Of a DNA stretch of 64,000 nt, positions 55,237 through 62,273 are shown one piece after another. The notes beneath the pieces are model-generated. The model did no database searches and was not told where the DNA came from. It saw nothing but the letters and a program-made list of their open reading frames with translations. The DNA lies in contig SUSZ01000001.1 of the NCBI GenBank assembly GCA_015063165.1, positions 62,001 through 126,000 on the forward strand. Reading direction: 5' to 3'. Positions within the stretch are counted from its first letter, which is position 1, and the number at the start of each line of letters is the position of its first letter. A program made the position numbers and the translations under genes. This stretch comes from Thermoplasmata archaeon (lineage in GTDB: Archaea; Thermoplasmatota; Thermoplasmata; Methanomassiliicoccales; Methanomethylophilaceae).

Positions 55237-56397
55237 ATGCTCATGGGAAAGCTATCCGAACTGAAATCTGTGATAAAAGGGGAAATGGTAGACGATACCA
55301 CCCGTGGGCAATACGAAAAGTCCCGCAGACGCAAGATCCTCTTCATGCTGATATCCGGTCTGGCCCTCATCGTGATATCCATGGCCGTCCTAGGGATAGG
55401 GGGGATAATGATCTCTCCCCTGCAGGTGCTCGAGACGTTCCTGTACAAGTACTTCCCGGGATCGTTCCCGCCGCCGGAACAGGCGTATTACGAGGTCGTG
55501 ATCTACGGATACAGGATACCGCGTATCTTGCTCGGGATCATGACAGGAGCATGTCTGGCCGTCGCCGGGGCTTCGATGCAAGGGATCCTCAAGAATCCCT
55601 TGGCCGACCCGTTCACGCTAGGGCTTTCCTCCGCCGCATCCTGCGGAGCCGGGATAGGAATAGTGCTGGGGCCGATGCTGTTCGGATCCTTCTACACCAC
55701 CACATACGAATTCCTTGGCCACTATGTCTCGTTCCAGTGGATATTCATGGTCCTCGTGGCGTTCATGTTCGGACTCGCCAGCGCCATGATCATAATAATG
55801 CTCACAGGAAAACGTGCTGTCAGCCATTCCACCCTCATCCTGACGGGTGTCGTGGTAGGATACATCTTCTCCGCCATCCTGTCCTATCTGAAATACATCT
55901 CCGACGAGGCCGCGCTGAAGGACCTCACGCTATGGCTCCTGGGCGGAATGTGGGGAGCCAGCTGGGATGCCGTGGTCATAGTGGTCCCGATCGGCCTGAT
56001 AGGCATAATCCTCATGTGGCGGACCGCCGTGGACCTCAACGCCCTGTCCAGCGGCGACGACGTAGCCAAGAACCTGGGCGTCAAGGTGTCTGCCGTCCGC
56101 AAGAGGATCATGATCCTTTCCGCCCTGGTCACTTCGGCCTGCATGGCGTTCACCGGGATCATAGGATTCGTCGGGCTGATGGCGCCCCATATGGTCAGGA
56201 TGCTGATCGGGAACGACAACCGTTATCTGATACCCGCATCGGCTATATTCGGCGCCCTGATACTGGTGTCTTGCGACGCCATCGCCAGATACGTGATACG
56301 TCCGTCCGAGCTGCCTGTCGGGATAATAATGTACCTTGTGGGAGGAGTGTTCTTCATGTTCCTCATCCGCAAGATGAGAGGCGGGTACGACATATGA
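55237..56397 (+). CDS. FecCD/BtuC-type ABC permease
   Basis: About 386 residues with roughly ten membrane helices; permease for vitamin B12, haem or siderophore import. Family motifs: YRIPRILLGIMTGACLAVAGASMQG, LKNPLADPFTLGLSSAASCGA, SSGDDVAKNLGV and FVGLMAPHMVRMLIGNDNR (the ATPase contact region). Start codons GTG 55234, ATG 55237 and ATG 55243 are all possible. It overlaps the ATPase gene by 4 bases. No binding-protein gene lies beside it; the one at 62-64 kb belongs to the second set. Confidence 0.88.
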   Translation: MLMGKLSELKSVIKGEMVDDTTRGQYEKSRRRKILFMLISGLALIVISMAVLGIGGIMISPLQVLETFLYKYFPGSFPPPEQAYYEVVIYGYRIPRILLGIMTGACLAVAGASMQGILKNPLADPFTLGLSSAASCGAGIGIVLGPMLFGSFYTTTYEFLGHYVSFQWIFMVLVAFMFGLASAMIIIMLTGKRAVSHSTLILTGVVVGYIFSAILSYLKYISDEAALKDLTLWLLGGMWGASWDAVVIVVPIGLIGIILMWRTAVDLNALSSGDDVAKNLGVKVSAVRKRIMILSALVTSACMAFTGIIGFVGLMAPHMVRMLIGNDNRYLIPASAIFGALILVSCDAIARYVIRPSELPVGIIMYLVGGVFFMFLIRKMRGGYDI

Positions 56398-57182
56398 TGC
56401 TGAAAGTAGAGAACCTGGTCCAGGGATACGGCGGAAACATCGTGCTCGACGGGATATCGTTCGAAGTCAGCACTGGCGAGATAGTGGCGCTTCTGGGTCC
56501 CAACGGCTCCGGGAAGTCCACCATCATAAAGACCGTCTGCGACATAATGGCTCCGAAGTCAGGATCGATCACGATAGACGGCCGCGAAGTGCATGATTTC
56601 GACAGCTCCGAGCTGGCCAAGGTCGTATCCTACGTTCCCCAGTCTTCCGCCGCCGCTGTCTATACCACCGTCATGGACACCGTGCTGGTAGGAAGGCGCC
56701 CTTACATAGGATGGTCGTACAAGAACGAGGACATAGAGATCGCCATAGACTCGATGAGGAAGATGAACGTCGAATCGCTTTCGGACAAGAACGTGTCCGA
56801 GCTCTCCGGAGGCCAGAAGCAGAGGGTGTTCCTGGCCCGCTCCCTGGCACAGGACCCCGATTTCTTCATCTTCGACGAGCCAACCAGCGCCCTGGACCTC
56901 AAGTTCCAGATGAAGACCATGATCTCGATGAGACGGATAATCAAGGAGAACGGAGCAGGTATGCTCATCGCCCTCCACGACATCAACCTGGCCCTTAACT
57001 ACACCGACAAGGTGATAATGATCAAAGACGGGAAGGTGCTGGCGTTCGGAGACCCGAAGACCACCGTCACAGAGGACACGATACGCGAAGTGTATGGGGT
57101 GGACACGGAGATAATCGAGACGAAGAACGGCCGCTACATACTTCCGATATCGCCGTGTGATGGAGAAGGCGGAGGATTCTAA
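56394..57182 (+). CDS. FecE/BtuD-type ABC ATPase
   Basis: 262 residues from ATG 56394; it sits in the 3' half of ORF 55209-57182, whose first part is a shadow. ABC motifs: Walker A LLGPNGSGKST, Q-loop YVPQSS, signature ELSGGQKQRVFLAR, Walker B FFIFDEPTSALD, and switch His ALHDINLAL. Energises the adjacent permease. Stop is TAA; converges with the MATE gene, with about 90 bases between. Confidence 0.9.
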   Translation: MMLKVENLVQGYGGNIVLDGISFEVSTGEIVALLGPNGSGKSTIIKTVCDIMAPKSGSITIDGREVHDFDSSELAKVVSYVPQSSAAAVYTTVMDTVLVGRRPYIGWSYKNEDIEIAIDSMRKMNVESLSDKNVSELSGGQKQRVFLARSLAQDPDFFIFDEPTSALDLKFQMKTMISMRRIIKENGAGMLIALHDINLALNYTDKVIMIKDGKVLAFGDPKTTVTEDTIREVYGVDTEIIETKNGRYILPISPCDGEGGGF

Positions 57183-57272
57183 CGATTTAGTCATCCCAGC
57201 CTTTTCTTGATTACCTCCCTTGTGTCCTTCAACGACATGCTTTCCATGAGCGTTATCGACACCATGGAAGAT

Positions 57273-58616
57273 TCAACCACTCTGCTTTCTGGAGAACAGC
57301 GAACGTCCCGGATACTTAATCCTCATGGCGTATATCACGCAGACTGCCATCATTATCAGTCCAAGATACTCCGCCGCATCCAAAGACCAATATATGGCCG
57401 TCATGTCGAAGAAGGTGGAGACGTAGTAGAACAGGATGAAGAAGATCTCGCGGATGAACATCGTGACCGTGGCCAGCTGGGAGAAGCACAGCGTCTGGAG
57501 CACTGACGAGCACACATGGGTCAGACAGATCGAGGCCAGCGCGAGGGCGTAGATCCTGATGACCATAGCGATCTCCGACCTGAACTGGACCATGTCGTCC
57601 GAATACGTGAAAGCGTAAGAGAACGGCTCCGCGAAGACAATCAGGACAGCCGTCAGGACCAGGGAGAGGATGATGGCCATCTTGAACGCGTACCTCATCC
57701 CAATCATCACGTTCTCGTCGTTCTTCATGCCGATGGAATAAGACACCACCGGAATCATCGATGCGGCTATCGCCTGGACAGGCACCATCGCCAGCGTTAT
57801 GTAGCGGAACGGCAGGCTGTATGTTATCATTCCATCCGTTCCTCCGACGATGACGACCAGAGCGTTCTCGGGTATCATCATTATGGGTATTAGGGCTAGC
57901 TCCAGAGAGTGGGGGATACCGACCTTGCAGATGTCCCAGATCTGCTCCTTGATGAATCTGAATCCCTTGAAAACAGGCTTTATGAACATGCGTCCTGAAG
58001 CGTACCAGTATAGTCCCACCAGGGTGGTAATAACGAACGAGATAGCCGTCGCCAGGGCCGCTCCGAAGACCCCGAGATCGAGAACGTAGATGAGGACGGG
58101 GTCGAGGACTATGTTGATGAGGGAGGCCGCTATCGAAAGACCGGAGGATTTCTTCGCCTCCCCTTCCGACCTGAGCATTCCCAGTATGACCCCATTCAGC
58201 ATCAGGAACGGACTGAAAACCAGACTTGGAATCAGATAATCCATGCTTAGATCGACGTTCTCGCCGCCGCTCATGAACGAGATCATCGTGCGCGATATAA
58301 GGAGGATGAACAGCGACAGGCATACCGACACCAGCGCGATGAGCACAATGGACTGCGATGCCAGACTGTTTGCACGTTCGTGCTGCTTCGCCCCCAAGGC
58401 CCTGGAGATGGCCGTGGAGGCTCCCACGCCAAGGCCGGTGCCGACGTCTATCATAATGAAGTACAGCGGTCCTGCGAGGGTTATGGCCGAGTTTGCATCA
58501 GGTCCCAGACCAGCGCACCAGAACGAATCTATGTACACCTGGATGCTGGACAGCAGGAAGGCGAATATCAGCGGAACTGACATAACACTGATGGCCTTCG
58601 CCGGGTCCTTCCCCAT
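57273..58616 (-). CDS. MATE-family efflux transporter
   Basis: About 447 residues with 12 membrane helices in two related halves (first half IFAFLLSSIQVYIDSFWCAGLG, second VGIPHSLELALIPIMMIPENALV), typical of MATE cation or drug exporters. ATG 58616 is chosen; TTG 58619 and a CTG further upstream preceded by AAGGAG are possible, since LEETERIALMGKD reads like the family N-terminus. It lies after the methyltransferase gene, probably in one operon with the importer at 60-64 kb. After its stop, a second frame continues (see findings). Confidence 0.85.
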   Translation of the reverse strand: MGKDPAKAISVMSVPLIFAFLLSSIQVYIDSFWCAGLGPDANSAITLAGPLYFIMIDVGTGLGVGASTAISRALGAKQHERANSLASQSIVLIALVSVCLSLFILLISRTMISFMSGGENVDLSMDYLIPSLVFSPFLMLNGVILGMLRSEGEAKKSSGLSIAASLINIVLDPVLIYVLDLGVFGAALATAISFVITTLVGLYWYASGRMFIKPVFKGFRFIKEQIWDICKVGIPHSLELALIPIMMIPENALVVIVGGTDGMITYSLPFRYITLAMVPVQAIAASMIPVVSYSIGMKNDENVMIGMRYAFKMAIILSLVLTAVLIVFAEPFSYAFTYSDDMVQFRSEIAMVIRIYALALASICLTHVCSSVLQTLCFSQLATVTMFIREIFFILFYYVSTFFDMTAIYWSLDAAEYLGLIMMAVCVIYAMRIKYPGRSLFSRKQSG

Positions 58617-58672
58617 CAACGCGATGCGCTCGGTCTCTTCCAGATTAAGAACTCCTTGAGATTGGAAATGGC

Positions 58673-58688
58673 GGGAGCCGAAGCCCCC
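58673..58688 (-). terminator. TTCG hairpin between methyltransferase and MATE genes
   Basis: GGGGGC-TTCG-GCTCCC (6 bp, one G-U) on the minus strand right after the methyltransferase stop, without a T-run; probably an intercistronic stabiliser or weak attenuator. Confidence 0.4.
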
Positions 58689-58696
58689 GTATAGGT

Positions 58697-60187
58697 TTAC
58701 TTCTTGAAGACCAATATGAACCCTTTCCCAAGGACAGGGTCGAGGTCTTCGGTTATCATCGGGTCGTCAAACGCGGAGCACTCCTCGAGGGTCATGCAAC
58801 GTCCGAGGACCTCCTTGTCCCATGCCGGCCTGCTGACGGAGTTCAGTGGCAGATTGGCGTAGTACTTCTCGATCACGTCGTAGGCGCCGAGTCCGAGATC
58901 GCGGCTCTTGTAGTTGGGGAAGATCCCTGGATCCGCCCCTGAAGCCTTCCATTTCGCTATGTGGGCCTGCCAGTTTCCGTCGAGGATGACAAGCTTCCCG
59001 CCGGCCTTCAGGACGCGTACAGCCTCCTTCAGGGCTATTCCGGGGTGATAGAGGTTCCAGACCAAGTTGCGCATGACGACGGCGTCGTAGGACCCGTCCT
59101 CAAAGGGCAGGTCGTATGCATCGGCGTTGACAAACTCCACGGAAGCGTCGCACTCCTTCGCGGTGACCTCGGCCATCTCGATCATAGCGAACGCCCTGTC
59201 GACTCCGGTGACGTCGTACCCCATCTTGGACAGAGGTATGGCGACGTTTCCGGAACCGGTTCCGATGTCCAGGACCTTAGCTCCGGCAGGGATGCGTTTG
59301 GAGATCTCCTCCGCGCACGCCTTGGCCCTGCCGTTCTCCATCATGATGGCCGCACGACCGCTGACGGTCCCGGCGATGGCGTTCCAGTACTCGTTGACGA
59401 TGTACTCGTTCTCCTGCTCCTGGCCGGGCTTTTCTGCCCTGACCATGAACATGGGCCCGGACGTTCCCCTGCCGTCATGCTTCTCCTCGGGGAAGAGGTT
59501 GTCGTCCACCACTATATCCACGAACCTAAGCTTGAACAGCATATTCCTGTCCCACTCGGGCCTGGGAGTTCCTATCATGGGGCACTCTTCCCAGTACGTC
59601 CAGCGCACGTGGAAGTCGTAGTGGTCCGTATAGGGCTCCAGACCAGCCTTCACGTGCTCGCGCATGGCGGAACGCATGGTTCTGGCCATCCCTTCGTCGA
59701 AGAGATTGGCGTAGTGATTCGCATCGAACACGAGAATCCTTCCGTTGGGGGCGAGGACCCTTCTCCATTCCCTGTAGCACTCGAATGTATCGGGAAGCGT
59801 CCAGGTGACCACCCTGTTGATGATCAGGTCGAACGTGTTGTCTGGGAAGTCCAGCTTGTTCGCGTTCATCACGTGGAACTCGCATTTCACTCCCTGGTCC
59901 TCGGCGTTCTCGGTGGCAACCTCGATCATCTCTTTAGTCACATCTATTCCGACTACCTCGTGGCCCATCTTGGTGAGGTTGATGGTGAAGAATCCAGGTC
60001 CGGTACCGATGTCGAGGATCTTCAGCACGTCCTTCTCGGGAGCGTTATCGAGAATCAGTTTAATCCAGCGATCGCTGGTCTCCCTGTTCTTGAGCTCCTT
60101 CTTGACGCCTTCCTTGTACCCTCTGGCGGACTCTCCCCAGAACTTCAAAGTCTCTTTTCCTGCTTCTTTCGCTATAAGCACCACCAT
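58697..60187 (-). CDS. Tandem double SAM-dependent methyltransferase
   Basis: 496 residues made of two class I methyltransferase domains. Domain 1 (about 40-240) has ILDIGTGPGFFTINLTKMGHEVVGID and NRVVTWTLPD; domain 2 (about 285-490) has VLDIGTGSGNVAIPLSKMGYDVTGVD and MRNLVWNLYHPG. Both keep the SAM-binding glycine motif and both share the VWxL-P motif, so this is an internal duplication with two likely active sites. It lies 7 bases after the ABC ATPase gene, between importer and exporter genes. It may methylate an imported or secreted ligand (inference); tetrapyrrole or metallophore chemistry are options. Confidence 0.85.
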   Translation of the reverse strand: MVVLIAKEAGKETLKFWGESARGYKEGVKKELKNRETSDRWIKLILDNAPEKDVLKILDIGTGPGFFTINLTKMGHEVVGIDVTKEMIEVATENAEDQGVKCEFHVMNANKLDFPDNTFDLIINRVVTWTLPDTFECYREWRRVLAPNGRILVFDANHYANLFDEGMARTMRSAMREHVKAGLEPYTDHYDFHVRWTYWEECPMIGTPRPEWDRNMLFKLRFVDIVVDDNLFPEEKHDGRGTSGPMFMVRAEKPGQEQENEYIVNEYWNAIAGTVSGRAAIMMENGRAKACAEEISKRIPAGAKVLDIGTGSGNVAIPLSKMGYDVTGVDRAFAMIEMAEVTAKECDASVEFVNADAYDLPFEDGSYDAVVMRNLVWNLYHPGIALKEAVRVLKAGGKLVILDGNWQAHIAKWKASGADPGIFPNYKSRDLGLGAYDVIEKYYANLPLNSVSRPAWDKEVLGRCMTLEECSAFDDPMITEDLDPVLGKGFILVFKK

Positions 60188-60194
60188 CCTTATC

Positions 60195-61076
60195 TTAATC
60201 TATGTTTCCAAATTCGTCCATCATCGACTGTCCCAGTATGACCACCGGAACGCCTTCGTCGTCTATCACCTTGCAGTGGACGCAGTAGACCTTCTCGATG
60301 TTCTCCTTGGTAATCACCTCTTCCGGCGGACCTACCTTGTAGATGACGCCGGGCGTGGACATCATGATCACCTCGTGGGCGTATTTTGCTGAAATGTTCA
60401 GGTCGTGGCTGATCATTATCACGATCATGCCCTCGCTCTCGGCCAGAGCCCTCAGAAGCTCCACCACGTAGACCTGGTACTTCACGTCCAGGTTGGCGGT
60501 GGGCTCATCAAGGATGAGGACCTTCGGCTTCTGCACCAGACCTCTGGCGATAGCTACCTTCTGATGCTGACCGGCTGATAGCTCGCTGAACAGCTTCTCA
60601 CTCAGGTCCTGTATGTTCAGCAGAACCATCACCTTGTAGACTGCCTTCATCTTAGATTCGTCCGAATCCCCTGACCTGCGGTTCTGACATCCGATGAGGA
60701 TGGTCTCCAGAACGGACATCGAAAAGACGTCCTTGGATACCACAGGGACATAGCCTATGAACTTGGCCACGTCCTTGTGCCTCATCGTCCTGATGCTACG
60801 TCCGTTGATCAGTATGTCTCCGGAAGTAGGTTCCTCGATTTTACTCATGCATTTAATGAGCGTAGACTTTCCCACTCCGTTTGGTCCGACGACACAGTAG
60901 AGTCCGGGACGATCGATCCTCAGGTCAATGTTCCTGATGACCGTGCCTCCCGAACTATACCCGAACGTCACGTCGTTCATCTCTATGACCACATCGCCGA
61001 TGTCATCAAACTCCGACACTTCTTCACCGGTCAGCGTCTCTTTCATATCCTTTTTGAAATCCGAAAGGCTTCCCAT
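60195..61076 (-). CDS. FecE/BtuD-type ABC ATPase, second importer
   Basis: 293 residues. Walker A VVGPNGVGKST, Q-loop region YVPVVSKD (Gln replaced), signature ELSAGQHQKVAIARG (Ala for the second Gly), Walker B VLILDEPTANLD, switch MISHDLNIS. An N-terminal ~30-residue acidic extension (EEVSEFDDIGD) and a C-terminal extension after YCVHCKV distinguish it from the copy at 56.4 kb. It is 4 bases after the permease gene. Confidence 0.88.
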   Translation of the reverse strand: MGSLSDFKKDMKETLTGEEVSEFDDIGDVVIEMNDVTFGYSSGGTVIRNIDLRIDRPGLYCVVGPNGVGKSTLIKCMSKIEEPTSGDILINGRSIRTMRHKDVAKFIGYVPVVSKDVFSMSVLETILIGCQNRRSGDSDESKMKAVYKVMVLLNIQDLSEKLFSELSAGQHQKVAIARGLVQKPKVLILDEPTANLDVKYQVYVVELLRALAESEGMIVIMISHDLNISAKYAHEVIMMSTPGVIYKVGPPEEVITKENIEKVYCVHCKVIDDEGVPVVILGQSMMDEFGNID

Positions 61077-61080
61077 AACA

Positions 61081-62226
61081 TCACCACGCGCTGTTACCCT
61101 TCCTTACGAGCAGCCAGATGAAGGTAGGCCCTCCGATGAACGCCATGACGACTCCGACTGGGAGCACGGCGGGGTCAAGGACCGCTCTTCCGAGAAGATC
61201 GCATACGACCATCAGCATAGCTCCGAACAGAGCCGATGCAGGTATCAGGTATCTGTTGTCCGCTCCAATGAATATCCTCACGATGTGGGGAGTCACGAGT
61301 CCCACAAATCCGATGACTCCGGTAAAGCTCACGATTCCAGCGCAAACGAGTCCGGTAACAGCAAGAAGGAACACCCTGAGCCTATGGGGATTTATTCCCA
61401 GAGCCTTAGCGTTCTCGTCGCCGGTAGCTAGGACATTCAGCTTTCCGGAGAGCAACTGTATCACTATAGTGCCGATTATCACTATAGCGGCCATATAGGG
61501 TATGTTGTCCCAGGTGACCTTGGCCAGGCTTCCGACCTGCCACTGATATATGGCAGCCAAATCCTCCGGAGAAGACCATAGCATGAAGACAGTGGTCAAG
61601 GCGTTGAAGATGTACATCAGGCCTATCCCGAACATAATCATCACGGTAGGTGAAGAGGCCGACCTGTGCTTGGAAAGCAAAATGATGGCAAGTATGGGCA
61701 GCATGGAGAATACGAACGCCAGGATTACTGTGGGAGTGCTGTTAACCACAGACAGACCCATAGTTACCGCCAGGGTCGCACCGAACGATGCTCCGGACGA
61801 CACACCGGTGGTGTAGGAATCCGCAAGAGGATTGCGAAGTACGGACTGAAGAACGGCACCGCACACGGCCAGACCCACTCCGCCGAAGATGCCTGCGACG
61901 ATTCTGGGCGCCCTGACGTTTACGATAATGAAATCCATTCCGGTATTCTGAATGTTGCCGGTAATGTGATTCCAGATAGTGATGTACGTGTCAGCGAAAC
62001 TGATGTCAAGAGGCCCATAGGCGATGGCATAGCCTGCTGCCACTATAGTGATAACCACACAGAGCACTATGAAGAACAGACGCCTGCGGATAGTGCGGTG
62101 GTAATCCGCCATATGCTTGCGATATCCCTCCGAGTCCCCCTCGTCTGTCTTGGACCATTCATGGACCATTCTGGACATAGGTTTAGCTATCAAAGGGTCT
62201 TCTTCTACATTATCAATGAATTTCAT
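61081..62226 (-). CDS. FecCD/BtuC-type ABC permease, second importer
   Basis: 381 residues from ATG 62226 (MKFIDNVEEDPLIAK); the track's start at 62277 lies over the previous stop. Long cytoplasmic N-terminus of ~60 residues, then about ten helices with VRAPRIVAGIFGGVGLAVCGAVLQ, LRNPLADSYTTGVSSGASFGA and FVGLVTPHIVRIFIGADNR. Takes up a metal chelate, corrinoid or haem together with the neighbouring binding protein and ATPase. Confidence 0.88.
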   Translation of the reverse strand: MKFIDNVEEDPLIAKPMSRMVHEWSKTDEGDSEGYRKHMADYHRTIRRRLFFIVLCVVITIVAAGYAIAYGPLDISFADTYITIWNHITGNIQNTGMDFIIVNVRAPRIVAGIFGGVGLAVCGAVLQSVLRNPLADSYTTGVSSGASFGATLAVTMGLSVVNSTPTVILAFVFSMLPILAIILLSKHRSASSPTVMIMFGIGLMYIFNALTTVFMLWSSPEDLAAIYQWQVGSLAKVTWDNIPYMAAIVIIGTIVIQLLSGKLNVLATGDENAKALGINPHRLRVFLLAVTGLVCAGIVSFTGVIGFVGLVTPHIVRIFIGADNRYLIPASALFGAMLMVVCDLLGRAVLDPAVLPVGVVMAFIGGPTFIWLLVRKGNSAW

Positions 62227-62246
62227 GTTATTCCTTGAACGATTGC

Positions 62247-62264
62247 GCCCCTCCGAAGAGGGGC
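62247..62264 (-). terminator. TTCG hairpin between binding protein and permease genes
   Basis: GCCCCTC-TTCG-GAGGGGC (7 bp) on the minus strand in the 47-base gap after the binding-protein stop, with no T-run. Such hairpins typically protect the upstream message so that more binding protein than permease is made. Confidence 0.5.
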
Positions 62265-62273
62265 AGGGTTTGT

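Noticed and set aside
55209-56393. First 395 codons of ORF 55209-57182 as part of the ABC ATPase
   Set aside because: They lie out of frame over the permease gene and are arginine/proline-rich; the ATPase starts at 56394.
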